64,000 nt of DNA from positions 1 to 64,000 of the forward strand of contig JASBTJ010000026.1 in assembly GCA_030148485.1 (NCBI GenBank). Direction: 5' to 3'. The notes below the pieces were generated by a model. The model was not told the DNA's origin. It did not search any database and saw only the letters and a program-made list of their open reading frames with translations. A program made the position numbers and the translations under genes. Source of the stretch: Gammaproteobacteria bacterium. GTDB taxonomy: Bacteria; Pseudomonadota; Gammaproteobacteria; Chromatiales; Chromatiaceae. Shown here in pieces: positions 44,666 to 54,172 of the stretch; position 1 is the stretch's first letter; every line of letters begins with the position of its first letter.

Positions 44666-46870
44666 TCAGAACGCACGGGCGGCCCTGTTGCGCACCGCCG
44701 CCGCCTGCTGATCGGCAACCGGCTCGATGCGCGCGGCACACTGCTTGAACGCCGGCTGACGGGAATGCGGGTCCAGCAGGCCCAAGCTGATCCGGTTGAC
44801 GCAATCATGGAAATGGAAGGGGACAAACACCATATTTGGCGGTACGCGCTGGGTGGTCTGCACCATCACCACCGCGTCGCCACGGCGCGACACCACGCGC
44901 GCGTACTCGCCGTGCTTGATGCCCAGCTCCTTCGCCGCGTCGGGATTCATCTCCATGTACGGCGTGGGCGAAAACTTGTTCTGGTTGCCGATCTTGCCGG
45001 TGCGGGTGCGGGTGTGGAAATGCTCCACCACGCGGCCCGAGTTGAACCAGAACGGGTACTCGTCGTCCGGGCGCTCGTTGTTGTCGACGAAGGGCAGCGG
45101 GATCAGCTTCGCCTTGCCCGAGGGATAGGCGAATCGACCGTCGGTGTACAGTCGCTGGGTGCCGCCGCTGGAGTCCTCACCGGCCCACTCGCTGGGCGCA
45201 TCGGAACACGGCCACTGCACACCGCGCTCCTTTTCCAGCTTTTCATAGGTGATCCCCGAATAGTCCAACATCCGGCCACGGGACAGTTCACGCAGTTCCT
45301 CGAACACCTGTTCCGTGGATTCGGGGAATTCCATCTTCTGGCCTTGCTCGAAACGCTTCGCCATCTGGTTGAAGATCCACAGGTCCGGCTTGGCCACGCC
45401 CGGCGGCTCGCTGACGTTGCGGGTCAGGTTCACGCGCCGCTCGGTGTTCGTGAAACAGCCTTCCTTCTCGGCCCACAGCGCAGCCGGCAGGTAGATATGG
45501 GCGTACTCGGTCGTTTCCACGTCACGGTAGGCGTCCTGCACCACCAGGAATTCCAGCTTTTCCAGGATGCGACGGATACGCGGCGTATTGGGCATGGAGG
45601 TCATGGGGTTGGTGGCGATCAACCACAGCCCCTTGATCTGTCCGGTCTCGATGGCCGGCAGGATATCGGTCATGAACAGGCAGCGCTTTTCGGGGAAGAA
45701 GTCCGGATCGACACCCCAGAATTTCGCGATCTCCTGGCGATCTTCGTCCTTTTCCAAGGCGCGGTAGCCGGGCAAGCCAGAGCAGGACGACCACTCGCGT
45801 GTGCCCATGGCATTGGACTGGCCGGTGATGGACAGGCTGGTCCCGCCCTGCTTACCGATATTGCCGGTGATCAGGTTCAGGTTGTTGATGCCCACCACGC
45901 CGTCGGAGCCGTGGGTGGACTGGTTGATGCCCATGGTCCAGATGGACATGGCCTGCTTGGCCTTGCCATACACCCGGGCGACGTTGCGGATGGTGTCCTC
46001 GTCAATGCCGCAGATGCGCGAGGCGGTGACCGGGTCGTACTGCTCGACCAGCGCCTTGAACTCTTCAAAACCTTCTGTGTGGGCCTGGATATAACTCAGG
46101 TCCGCCAGGCCTTCCTTGAGGATGACGTGGGCCAGGGCGTTCAGCAGCACCACGTCAGTACCGGGCTGGATCGGCAAATGGATGTCCGCCATCTGGGCGA
46201 ACATGGTCACCCGGGGGTCCACCACGATGATGGGGAACTTGCGCTTTTCCAAGGTATCGCGCAGGCGCCAGAAGATCACCGGGTGCTGCTCGGGCAGGTT
46301 GGAACCGAAGGCCATCAGGCAGTCGGTGTGCTCGAAATCCTCGTAGCAACCGGGGGGGCCGTCGGACCCGAACGAGCGCTTGTAACCGGACACCGCCGAC
46401 GACATGCACAGGGTGGTGTTGCCATCGTAGTTGTTCGTGCCGATCACGCCCCGAGCCAGTTTGCCCAGGGTGTAGAACTCCTCGGTCATGATCTGACCGG
46501 TGGAGACGATGGAAAAGGCATCGCGGCCGTACTGCTGCTGGATGCGCTTGATCTCGTCCGCGGTGCGGTCCAACGCCGTGTCCCAGGACACTGCCTTGAA
46601 CTCATCCCAACGGTTTTCACGCAACAGCGGTTTCAGACCCCGCCCTGCCGTAGTAAACAGCTCGTGCTCAAAGATCCCTTTGATGCACAGCTTGCCGCGG
46701 TTGACGTCCGCATCGGCCACGCCGCGCGATGCCACCGCCTTGCCTTTGCCATCGATGCCCACCTCGATGGAACAACCCGTCGAGCAATAGCCGCAGGTGG
46801 TGTACTTCCATTCCACCACACCTTTGTCGGCGATCTTGATGGGATTCTTCTTGCCCCGTCCAAACAGCAT
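44666..46870 (-). CDS. narB: Assimilatory-type molybdopterin nitrate reductase (NarB/NasA family), intact
   Basis: 734 residues. N-terminal [4Fe-4S] ligands CGYCSTGCSIEVG and GKLCIKGIF, Mo-ligand Cys in TTLCMSSAVSGYKRSFGSD, MGINQSTHGSDGVVGINNLNL, SITGQSNAMGTRE, and the C-terminal bis-MGD domain (FWFNSGRVVEHFHTRTRTG). No twin-Arg signal, so cytoplasmic; no C-terminal BFD domain, unlike the paralogue downstream. Electron supply is therefore probably the adjacent DmsBC fusion. In operon with nirD (30 bases upstream). Function as nitrate reductase is inferred from family and operon. Confidence 0.92.
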   Translation of the reverse strand: MLFGRGKKNPIKIADKGVVEWKYTTCGYCSTGCSIEVGIDGKGKAVASRGVADADVNRGKLCIKGIFEHELFTTAGRGLKPLLRENRWDEFKAVSWDTALDRTADEIKRIQQQYGRDAFSIVSTGQIMTEEFYTLGKLARGVIGTNNYDGNTTLCMSSAVSGYKRSFGSDGPPGCYEDFEHTDCLMAFGSNLPEQHPVIFWRLRDTLEKRKFPIIVVDPRVTMFAQMADIHLPIQPGTDVVLLNALAHVILKEGLADLSYIQAHTEGFEEFKALVEQYDPVTASRICGIDEDTIRNVARVYGKAKQAMSIWTMGINQSTHGSDGVVGINNLNLITGNIGKQGGTSLSITGQSNAMGTREWSSCSGLPGYRALEKDEDRQEIAKFWGVDPDFFPEKRCLFMTDILPAIETGQIKGLWLIATNPMTSMPNTPRIRRILEKLEFLVVQDAYRDVETTEYAHIYLPAALWAEKEGCFTNTERRVNLTRNVSEPPGVAKPDLWIFNQMAKRFEQGQKMEFPESTEQVFEELRELSRGRMLDYSGITYEKLEKERGVQWPCSDAPSEWAGEDSSGGTQRLYTDGRFAYPSGKAKLIPLPFVDNNERPDDEYPFWFNSGRVVEHFHTRTRTGKIGNQNKFSPTPYMEMNPDAAKELGIKHGEYARVVSRRGDAVVMVQTTQRVPPNMVFVPFHFHDCVNRISLGLLDPHSRQPAFKQCAARIEPVADQQAAAVRNRAARAF

Positions 46871-46900
46871 GGCTGCCTGCCCTCCTCCTGCTCGTCCCTA

Positions 46901-47230
46901 TCAGGCCGCGACTTCGCCGGCTTTCAACGCCAGGAACACCTTGCCGTTCTCCACCTTGGTGGCGAATACATTGGTGCAGCCCTCGTCCGGGCCCAACGCC
47001 TCGCCGGTGGTCAGGTCGATCTTCCAGTTGTGCAGCGGGCAGGTCACAGAGGTACCGTGCACGATACCTTGGGAAAGGGGGCCACCCTTATGGGGGCAGG
47101 CGTCCTTGACCGCAAATACCTGGTCGTGTGCGTTGCGGAACACCGCGATATCCATGGTGTCGGTCTTGATGACCCGGGAACCCAGCTTGGGGATGTCTGC
47201 CAAGGCGACGATTTCAATCCAGTTGCTCAT
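46901..47230 (-). CDS. nirD: Nitrite reductase small subunit NirD, Rieske type
   Basis: 109 residues from ATG 47230 (GAGG upstream). Rieske fold with full cluster ligands CPHKGGPLSQG and CPLHNWKIDL (C-x-H and C-x2-H), which E. coli NirD lacks. Works with NirB in NADH-dependent nitrite reduction to ammonium. It lies ~165 bases after nirB and 30 before narB in the same operon. Confidence 0.95.
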   Translation of the reverse strand: MSNWIEIVALADIPKLGSRVIKTDTMDIAVFRNAHDQVFAVKDACPHKGGPLSQGIVHGTSVTCPLHNWKIDLTTGEALGPDEGCTNVFATKVENGKVFLALKAGEVAA

Positions 47231-47394
47231 TTGTCCGACCTCTTCATTCGGAACGCGAACCCCGCGACGGCGCGAGGCGCGCAAAATTGTTGTTGCCGGG
47301 GAGACATCCGCTCAACCACGCCGCTCGCATCAAACAGGACGCTCAACCCGCCCTTTGCGTGTTTGCAGCCGTTACGCATGCCTCCCGAACCCAC

Positions 47395-49833
47395 TCAGGC
47401 GCTGATGACCACGGGCGTAAACTCGTGGGCTTCGCCGCCCTCTGCGCGCGCCTTCCAGGGGTCGATCTGGGCGTACTTCTGACTGACCTTGAAGCGTTCA
47501 TAGAGCGCCTTGCGGTTGTCGGCATCGTCCAGGATCTGGGTCTTGATGTGGTTCAGGCCGACACGCTCCACCCAGGGAGCGGTGCGCTCCAGGTAGTGGG
47601 CATCCTCGCGATAGAGCTGGATGAAGGCACCGGAAAATTCCAACACTTCTTCCTCGGTCTCGACCTTGGTCAGCAGGTCGGTGACCCGCACCTTGATGCC
47701 GCCGTTGCCGCCGACGTGCAGCTCGTACCCCGAATCCACGCAGACCACGCCGAAGTCCTTGATGGTCGCTTCGGCGCAGTTGCGCGGGCAGCCGGACACG
47801 GCCATCTTGAACTTGTGCGGCATCCACGAGCCCCAGGTGAGCTCTTCCAGCTTCACGCCCAGCCCAGTGGAGTTCTGGGTGCCGAAGCGGCACCAGGTCT
47901 TGCCCGCGCAGGTCTTCACGGTACGCAGCGCCTTGCCATAGGCGTGGCCGGACACCATCCCGGCGGCGTTCAGGTCAGCCCACATGTGCGGCAGATCCTC
48001 TTTTTTGACGCCGAACAGGTCGATACGCTGACCGCCGGTGACCTTCATCTCGGGCACCTCGTATTTGTCGCACACGTCCGCGATGGCACGCAGTTCGTTG
48101 GGGGTGCACAGACCGCCGAACATGCGCGGCACCACCGAGTAGGTGCCGTCCTTCTGGATGTTGCCGTGGGCACGTTCGTTGATGAAACGCGACTGGGCAT
48201 CGTCCTGGTACTCGCCGGGCCAACGGGCGAGCAGGTAATAGTTCAGCGCCGGGCGGCAGCTGGCGCAGCCGTCCTCGGTCTTCCAATCCAGCGCCTTGCG
48301 CACCGCTTCCTGGCTCTTGAGCCCCTGATCGCGGATCGCGGCAATGACGTCGTCGTGGCTGTGCTCGGTGCAAGCGCAGATGCCCTTCTTGCTGGGTGCT
48401 TGGTCGTAGCCTTCGCCGACGGTGCTGGCCAGAATGGCCTCCACCAGCCCGGTGCAGGAGCCGCAGGAGCTGGACGCCTTGGTGTGTGCCTGCACCTCTG
48501 CCAGGGTGAACAGCCCCTTGGTGGTGATGGCATTGACGATGTCGCCCTTGCACACGCCATTGCAGCCGCAGATCTCCGCGCTGTCCGGCAACGCCATGAC
48601 ACTGGCGCTACTGTCACCGTGACCGGCATCGCCCAGATCGTGTTGACCGAACAGGATGCTGTTGCGGAACGCCGAGATGTCGGTGCCTTCCCGCAGCAGG
48701 GTGAAGTACCAGGTGCCGTCCATGGTGTCGCCGTACAACACGGCACCCTTGACCTGATTGTCGCGGATGACCAGTTTCTTGTAGACCCCTTGCGCCGGGT
48801 CCTGCAGCACCAGGGTCTCATCGCCCTCGGCTTCGTTGAATTCACCGGCGGAAAACAGGTCGATACCGGTGACCTTCAGCTTGGTCGAGGTCACCGAGCC
48901 CTCGTAACGGGCGATGCCCATTTCCACCAGATGGTTGGCGACCACCTTGGCCTGTTCAAACAACGGCGCCACCAGACCGTAGCAGTTGCCGCGGTGCTGC
49001 ACGCACTCGCCCACCGCGTAGATCTTGGGGTCGTAGGTCTGCATGGTGTCGTTGACCACCACGCCGCGCTCGCAGTGCAGGCCCGCGGACTGGGCCAGCG
49101 CCATGTTGGGGCGGATGCCGACGGCCATCACCACCAGGTCGGCGTCGATCTGGGAGCCGTCCTTGAACTTGACCCCGCTCACCCGGTCGTCACCCAGAAT
49201 TTCACTGGTCTGCGCTTCCATCAGGAAGGTCATGCCACGAGCTTCCAGCGAGGCCTTCAGCATGGCTGAGGCGGGCTTATCCAGCTGACGCTCCATCAGG
49301 GAGTCGAGCAGGTGCACGACGGTGACGTCCATGCCCTGCTTCATCAGGCCATTGGCCGCCTCCAACCCCAGCAGACCGCCGCCGATGACCACCGCCTTCT
49401 TATGGGACTTGGCGGCCGCCAGCATGGCGTCCACGTCGGCGATATCGCGAAAGCCGATGACGCCTTCCTTGTCATGCCCAGGCACCGGGATGATGAATGG
49501 CATGGAGCCGGTGGCCAACAGCAACCGGTCGTAGCCGGCCTCGACACCGGACGCGGTCACCACCTTGCGGGCGACCCGATCGATGGCCGTGACCTCATCA
49601 CCGGTGACCAGATTGATCCCGTTCTCGGCATACCACTCACGGCTATTCAGAATGATGTCGTCGATGGTCTTCTCACCTGCCAACACCTGCGACAACATGA
49701 TGCGGTTGTAGTTGGGGTGAGGCTCACTGCCGAACACCGTGATCTCGTATTTGTCGGCATCCAGCTTCAGCAGCTCTTCGACAGCACGCATGCCTGCCAT
49801 TCCGTTGCCTACGACGACCAGCTTCTCTTTCAT
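47395..49833 (-). CDS. nirB: Assimilatory NAD(P)H nitrite reductase large subunit NirB
   Basis: 812 residues from ATG 49833. FAD/NAD(P)H domain (VVVGNGMAGMRAVEELL, VVIGGGLLGLEAANGLM, KIYAVGECVQHRGNCYGL), BFD [2Fe-2S] site (CGCNGVCKGD...CGSCTGLVE), and sirohaem-[4Fe-4S] domain with ligands TCAGKTWCRFG and SGCPRNCAEA. Reduces nitrite to ammonium in the cytoplasm. First gene of the leftward operon, under the sigma-54 promoter at 49895-49910. The frame continues upstream to 49899 but that part lies over the promoter. Confidence 0.97.
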   Translation of the reverse strand: MKEKLVVVGNGMAGMRAVEELLKLDADKYEITVFGSEPHPNYNRIMLSQVLAGEKTIDDIILNSREWYAENGINLVTGDEVTAIDRVARKVVTASGVEAGYDRLLLATGSMPFIIPVPGHDKEGVIGFRDIADVDAMLAAAKSHKKAVVIGGGLLGLEAANGLMKQGMDVTVVHLLDSLMERQLDKPASAMLKASLEARGMTFLMEAQTSEILGDDRVSGVKFKDGSQIDADLVVMAVGIRPNMALAQSAGLHCERGVVVNDTMQTYDPKIYAVGECVQHRGNCYGLVAPLFEQAKVVANHLVEMGIARYEGSVTSTKLKVTGIDLFSAGEFNEAEGDETLVLQDPAQGVYKKLVIRDNQVKGAVLYGDTMDGTWYFTLLREGTDISAFRNSILFGQHDLGDAGHGDSSASVMALPDSAEICGCNGVCKGDIVNAITTKGLFTLAEVQAHTKASSSCGSCTGLVEAILASTVGEGYDQAPSKKGICACTEHSHDDVIAAIRDQGLKSQEAVRKALDWKTEDGCASCRPALNYYLLARWPGEYQDDAQSRFINERAHGNIQKDGTYSVVPRMFGGLCTPNELRAIADVCDKYEVPEMKVTGGQRIDLFGVKKEDLPHMWADLNAAGMVSGHAYGKALRTVKTCAGKTWCRFGTQNSTGLGVKLEELTWGSWMPHKFKMAVSGCPRNCAEATIKDFGVVCVDSGYELHVGGNGGIKVRVTDLLTKVETEEEVLEFSGAFIQLYREDAHYLERTAPWVERVGLNHIKTQILDDADNRKALYERFKVSQKYAQIDPWKARAEGGEAHEFTPVVISA

Positions 49834-49894
49834 CTTCTTAAGGACCTCTGAACTTGCCGAGGCTGGGGGTTCGGCCTCGCTTGACCCTCCTCGT

Positions 49895-49910
49895 AGCAAA
49901 ACTTTTGCCA
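49895..49910 (-). promoter_or_regulatory. Sigma-54 promoter of nirB operon
   Basis: Minus strand TGGCAAAAGTTTTGCT, GG and GC 10 bases apart. Start near 49884, leaving a ~50-base leader with a GAGGC/GCCTC hairpin but no terminator and no ANTAR hexaloop. Confidence 0.75.
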
Positions 49911-49995
49911 GTTCCCGAAAAAATCCTTAAGTCACTGATCAAATGGTACTTTTAATAAGCACGCACCATGGTGCATCACCCATCCCCAGGGAAAT

Positions 49996-50012
49996 CGCAC
50001 CCATGCTGTGCA
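49996..50012. promoter_or_regulatory. NtrC-like enhancer site
   Basis: CGCACC-CATGC-TGTGCA matches the NtrC pattern TGCACC-N5-GGTGCA at ten of twelve positions. About 85 bases upstream of the nirB promoter and 200 upstream of the narK promoter. Confidence 0.5.
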
Positions 50013-50211
50013 TCAGCGCGTGCTAATGAACCAAATCAGGGAGCACGGAATGACTCGCAAAAGTGCAGCAGCGATACAAACAGCGCGCAAACGTACCAAC
50101 AATAGCCCTTACGTATGCGTGGAAATAACATATAACCTAATGATTTAATTAAATATGTCTATCTTGACGCAGCGACACGCACCAATACGACGCAGACGCA
50201 CCGGGTAAAAG

Positions 50212-50227
50212 TGGTATGCCACTTGCT
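50212..50227 (+). promoter_or_regulatory. Sigma-54 promoter of narK
   Basis: TGGTATGCCACTTGCT, with GG-N10-GC spacing exact. Start near 50238, about 29 bases before the narK ATG. This also shows that the longer reading frame beginning at 50216 is not the true protein start. Confidence 0.75.
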
Positions 50228-50266
50228 AAATACGGGCTTCAGTGGCAATGGCGCACGGAGACAAAG

Positions 50267-51733
50267 ATGTCCGACAGTAAGCTCAACCTGTTTTCCTTTA
50301 CCGGGAAGGCCCGCACCCTCCATCTCACCTGGGTGGCGTTCTTCATCACCTTCGCGGTGTGGTTCAACCACGCCCCGCTGCTGTCGGTCATCGGCGAAAC
50401 CTTCGGGTTATCCAACCAGGAGCTGAAGGCCCTGCTGATCATCAATGTCGCGCTGACCATACCGGCGCGCATCATTGTGGGCATGCTGGTGGACAAGTAC
50501 GGCCCGCGCATCATGTATTCGGCGCTGTTGTTCATCTCCAGCTGGTTGTGCTTCATCTTCGCCCTGGCCGACTCCTATCAGATGCTGGCGCTGTCCCGCT
50601 TCCTGCTGGGCTTTGTCGGTGCCGGCTTCGTCATCGGTATCCGCATGATCGGCGAATGGTTCCCGGCCAAGCAGGTGGGCGTCGCCGAAGGCATCTACGG
50701 CGGTTGGGGCAACTTCGGTTCCGCCGCCGCTGCCATGACCCTGCCCACCCTGGCGTTGCTGTACGGCGGGGACGAGGCATGGCGTTACGCCATCGGCACC
50801 ACCGGCGCCATCGCCCTGGTGTATTCCTTCGTCTATTACAAGATGGCGCGTAACACCCCCAAGGGTTCCACCTATTTCAAGCCCAAACAGACCGGCGCCA
50901 TGGAGATCACCAGCAAGGGGGACTTCTTCTTCTACCTGCTGATGAACATCCCCATGTACGCCGCGCTGGCGGTGCTGACCTGGAAGCTGGGCCCGGACAA
51001 TCTCGGTATGCTCAGCACCTTTGCCGCCGATGCCATCTACCTGATCCTGATCGGTGTGTACGCCTACCAGACCGCCCAGGTATGGCGCATCAACAAGCAT
51101 GTGTTCAGCGAAACCGTGCCCGAGATACACCGCTACAAATTCAAGCAGGTGGCAGTGCTGGACCTGGCCTATTTCGTCACCTTCGGGTCCGAACTTGCCG
51201 TGGTATCCATGCTACCGCTGTTCTTCAAAGAGACCTTTGGCCTGAGCTTGGTGGAAGCCGGCCTGCTGGCATCCGGTTTTGCCTTCATGAACCTGGTGGC
51301 GCGCCCCACCGGCGGCTGGTTCTCGGACCGTTTCGGTCGTAAGAAGAGTCTGACCTTCCTCATTGCCGGCCTGGCCGCGGGCTATTTCCTGCTGTCCAAT
51401 ATCGACAGCAGCTGGCCGCTGGCGCTGGCGGTTATCGCCACCATGGCCTGCTCCTTTTTTGTGCAGTCGGGTGAAGGCGCGGTGTTCGCCGTGGTGCCGC
51501 TGGTCAAGCGACGCATGACCGGCCAGATCGCCGGCATGGCTGGCGCCTACGGTAACGTCGGCGCGGTCACCTTCCTGACCGCCTACTCTTTCATGGATGC
51601 ATCCCAGTTCTTCCTGGTGATCGCCGCAGCCGCCGTCGTCGCCTTGGTGGCCGTGCAGTTCCTCGACGAACCCGAGGGCCAGACGGCTGAAATCGGTGAA
51701 GACGGTACCGTGCAGATGATCGACGTCAGCTGA
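50267..51733 (+). CDS. narK: NarK/NasA-family MFS nitrate/nitrite transporter
   Basis: 488 residues from ATG 50267 (GGAG upstream), twelve helices. Nitrate signature motifs are present: [13 protein letters not shown] in the N-half and [11 protein letters not shown] in the C-half, with conserved Arg near [10 protein letters not shown]. Imports nitrate (possibly exchanging nitrite) for the assimilation enzymes encoded divergently. First gene of narK - DsrC-like - PP2C/kinase. A second uptake route, NrtABD, is encoded 5 kb away. Confidence 0.95.
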   Translation: MSDSKLNLFSFTGKARTLHLTWVAFFITFAVWFNHAPLLSVIGETFGLSNQELKALLIINVALTIPARIIVGMLVDKYGPRIMYSALLFISSWLCFIFALADSYQMLALSRFLLGFVGAGFVIGIRMIGEWFPAKQVGVAEGIYGGWGNFGSAAAAMTLPTLALLYGGDEAWRYAIGTTGAIALVYSFVYYKMARNTPKGSTYFKPKQTGAMEITSKGDFFFYLLMNIPMYAALAVLTWKLGPDNLGMLSTFAADAIYLILIGVYAYQTAQVWRINKHVFSETVPEIHRYKFKQVAVLDLAYFVTFGSELAVVSMLPLFFKETFGLSLVEAGLLASGFAFMNLVARPTGGWFSDRFGRKKSLTFLIAGLAAGYFLLSNIDSSWPLALAVIATMACSFFVQSGEGAVFAVVPLVKRRMTGQIAGMAGAYGNVGAVTFLTAYSFMDASQFFLVIAAAAVVALVAVQFLDEPEGQTAEIGEDGTVQMIDVS

Positions 51734-51800
51734 CCCCATGGTGGGCCTTCATCGGCCCACCGCCGGCGGTACGCGTACCAGACAACCGAGGAACGAATCG

Positions 51801-52442
51801 ATGGCGAGCATCACGGTCATCATGAAAACAACGCGCGAGCCCGTTAAACGCATCCCCGTGACCATTCAGCAGGGCAACGCGGACCGTGTCAGCGTGGTCG
51901 ACACGGACCGCAACGGGGTCGCCGCCTTTCCCGGCATCACCGGCAGCGGGCGGGTATTCGTAGACGGACGTCCCCACTACCAGGGCCCACTCGATCGGGA
52001 TATCGTGGTCGAGCTATGGACCCTGGGCGCCGGCAACACCGATGCCGGTGATGGCGCCCCCCAGGGCATCGGCGGCGGCAGCATCGCCTACCCCAGCATG
52101 CAAACCCGCCCGCTGATGGTAAACGGGAAGGAGGTCCTCACCGACAGTGAGGGTTATATCGTGCACCCGGCGGAATGGTCGGAGGATTTTGTTCGCGCAC
52201 TCGCGGTCGACGAAGGCCTTTCCCTGGGCGAAGACCAATGGGAAGTGATCCACCACCTGCGCGACTTCTACAATCGCAAGCACGTTCAGTGTACGGTCAG
52301 GGACATGATCAAGCACTTTCGCGGTGTCTGGGGGAAGGAGAAGGGCAGCAACAAGTACCTTCACGAACTCTTCCCCAAAGGAGGCCCGCAAAAACAGGGC
52401 AACCGCCTGGCCGGGCTGCTTCGCACCAAGGGTGAGCATTGA
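51801..52442 (+). CDS. Fusion of a beta-sandwich domain with a Cys-less DsrC/TusE domain
   Basis: 213 residues from ATG 51801 (GAGGAA upstream). Residues ~1-75 look like a carboxypeptidase-regulatory/Cna-B type beta sandwich (REPVKRIPVTIQQG, VVDTDRNGVAAFPGI). Residues ~105-213 match DsrC/TusE: LMVNGKEVLTDSEGYIVHP, WSEDFVRALAVDEGLSLGEDQWEV, LRDFYNRK, KYLHELFPKGG. The sulfur-carrying C-terminal Cys of the family is missing: the tail reads LLRTKGEH, and the second Cys of DsrC (KQAC) reads KQGN. It thus cannot carry persulfide like DsrC. It overlaps the kinase start by 4 bases. Regulatory or scaffold role inferred. Confidence 0.85.
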   Translation: MASITVIMKTTREPVKRIPVTIQQGNADRVSVVDTDRNGVAAFPGITGSGRVFVDGRPHYQGPLDRDIVVELWTLGAGNTDAGDGAPQGIGGGSIAYPSMQTRPLMVNGKEVLTDSEGYIVHPAEWSEDFVRALAVDEGLSLGEDQWEVIHHLRDFYNRKHVQCTVRDMIKHFRGVWGKEKGSNKYLHELFPKGGPQKQGNRLAGLLRTKGEH

Positions 52443-54172
52443 GCGGCCAACCCGGCGTTCAGGCCAGCCGCCGCCTGGAAATCGACTTCGCCTGGCGCAC
52501 CGAGGCGGGCGACAAACCGGAAAACGCCGACGCCTGCGACGCCATTGTCCCCAAGGGCGAGACCTTGCGCGCCAAAGGGGTGGCGGCCGCCATTGCCGAC
52601 GGCATGAGCTCCAGCGAAGGCGGACGCGAGGCGGCTGAGGTCTGCGTCAAGACCTTTCTGACCGACTACCTGAGCACCCCCGATTCCTGGACGGTGCGCA
52701 CCGCCACCAGCCGGGTGCTCGGCGCCATCAACCGCTGGCTGTGGGGCCAGGGACAAACCCAATACGATTCGCCGCGGGGCATGGTGACCACCTTCACCGG
52801 CCTGGTGATCAAATCTGCCACCGCGCATATCGTGCACGTGGGCGACAGCCGGCTGTATCGCTACCGTGACGGCGACCTGGAACAACTGACCCGCGATCAC
52901 CGCGTGTGGGTATCCGAGGACCGCGAATTCCTGTCCCGCGCCATGGGTGCCGATCCCCATGTGGACATCGACTACAAATCCCTGCCGGTGCAGGTCGGGG
53001 ACTTGTTCATGTTCTCCACCGACGGCATCCATGAATATCTGACCCGGAAAGACATGGTCGACACCCTGCAGGCGGAACCGCACCTGCAGGCCTGCGTGAA
53101 TCAGCTGGTGGAAAAGGCGCTGCACAACGGCAGCCACGACAATGTCACCTGCCAGTTGCTGCGGGTGGTGGGCCTGCCACCGGCCGACGAGGAAGACCTC
53201 TACCAACAGATCAACGAACTGCCCTTTCCACCCAGCCTGTCGCCCGGCGTGACCATCGACGGCTACCGGATCCTGCGCGAACTGCACGCCAGCAAGCGTA
53301 GCGAGGTATTTCTGGCACTGGATACCGAAACCGACACCCAGGTGGTGCTCAAGACGCCGTCGGAGAACTTCCGCGACGACCCCGAATTCCTGAACGGCTT
53401 TCTGCACGAGGAATGGGTCGGCAAGCGGGTCAACAACACCCATCTGCTGAAGATGCTGGAGCCGCGTCAACGGCGCTTCCTGTACAACATCAGCGAATAC
53501 GTCGCCGGCCGCAGCCTGGCCCAGTGGATGCAGGACAACGGTCCCGCCAGCCTCGACCAGATGCGTGATTTCGCGCGCCAGATCATCGACGGGCTACGCG
53601 CCCTGCACCGGTTGGAGATGTACCACCAGGATCTGAAGCCCGATAACGTGCTGGTGGGCACCGACGGCGTGCTCAAGCTGATCGACTTCGGCGCCGTGCG
53701 CATCGCCGGCGAGGCCGAGATAGACAGCGACATCGATTGCGACCTGCCCCAGGGCACCCTCAACTATGCCGCGCCCGAATGTCTGCGCGGCGAGCCCAGC
53801 ACCAAGGCGTCGGACCTGTTCTCGCTGGGAGTGATGCTCTACGAACTGCTCACCGGCAAGCTTCCCTACGGCGAGTCGGACACCCCCAGGCCGAAATGCA
53901 AGCTCAACTACACCCCGGCCCGGCGGCATAACCCGGCCATCCCGCCCTGGGTGGATGCGGCACTGGAAAAGGCCGTCAGCCCGCTGCCGCAACGTCGCTA
54001 TCACATGCTGTCGGAGCTTGAACAGGATCTGTCCCACCCCAATAAGGCACTACTGGAAAACCACCACGAACCCCTGGTGAAGCGCTACCCGGTGGGGTTC
54101 TGGCAAGGCGTTGCACTGCTCTCGGTGCTGGCCAACATCCTGTTGCTGTTCCTGTTGGCCCGCCCCGGTTAG
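52439..54172 (+). CDS. Bifunctional PP2C phosphatase / Ser-Thr kinase with C-terminal anchor
   Basis: 577 residues from TTG 52439, overlapping the previous stop. PP2C-type phosphatase (about 10-245): AAIADGMSSSEGG, IVHVGDSRLYRY, LFMFSTDGIHEYL, SHDNVTCQL. Ser-Thr kinase (about 265-535): VVLKTPSENF with the ATP Lys, YHQDLKPDNVLV (HQD for HRD), LIDFGAVRI, GTLNYAAPECL. One helix at the very end anchors it to the membrane. A homologous kinase sits by the nitrate transporter and nirBD in Pseudomonas, so it likely tunes nitrate uptake or reduction. Its stop lies in MITE copy 4. Confidence 0.93.
   Translation: MSGQPGVQASRRLEIDFAWRTEAGDKPENADACDAIVPKGETLRAKGVAAAIADGMSSSEGGREAAEVCVKTFLTDYLSTPDSWTVRTATSRVLGAINRWLWGQGQTQYDSPRGMVTTFTGLVIKSATAHIVHVGDSRLYRYRDGDLEQLTRDHRVWVSEDREFLSRAMGADPHVDIDYKSLPVQVGDLFMFSTDGIHEYLTRKDMVDTLQAEPHLQACVNQLVEKALHNGSHDNVTCQLLRVVGLPPADEEDLYQQINELPFPPSLSPGVTIDGYRILRELHASKRSEVFLALDTETDTQVVLKTPSENFRDDPEFLNGFLHEEWVGKRVNNTHLLKMLEPRQRRFLYNISEYVAGRSLAQWMQDNGPASLDQMRDFARQIIDGLRALHRLEMYHQDLKPDNVLVGTDGVLKLIDFGAVRIAGEAEIDSDIDCDLPQGTLNYAAPECLRGEPSTKASDLFSLGVMLYELLTGKLPYGESDTPRPKCKLNYTPARRHNPAIPPWVDAALEKAVSPLPQRRYHMLSELEQDLSHPNKALLENHHEPLVKRYPVGFWQGVALLSVLANILLLFLLARPG

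Larger units (their letters stand above)
49834..50266. other. 433-base divergent control region between nirB and narK
   Basis: No gene. Holds two divergent sigma-54 promoters (49895-49910 leftward, 50212-50227 rightward). Between them are an NtrC-like site (49996-50012), a perfect 12 bp palindrome GCACCATGGTGC (49963-49974), scattered GCACC half sites and an AT-rich stretch around 50125-50160 suited to DNA bending. Confidence 0.75.

Noticed and set aside
44573-47482. 969-residue open frame on the + strand opposite narB and dmsBC
   Set aside because: It mirrors narB in a GC-rich genome, is rich in His/Gly/Val without domain motifs, and the opposite strand encodes clear enzymes.
47287-49269. 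660-residue open frame opposite nirB
   Set aside because: Antisense shadow; no recognisable domain, while nirB has all cluster ligands.
49963-49974. GCACCATGGTGC palindrome as an NtrC site
   Set aside because: Half sites are separated by 2 instead of 5 bases, so it does not fit NtrC; mentioned only as a palindrome in the control region.
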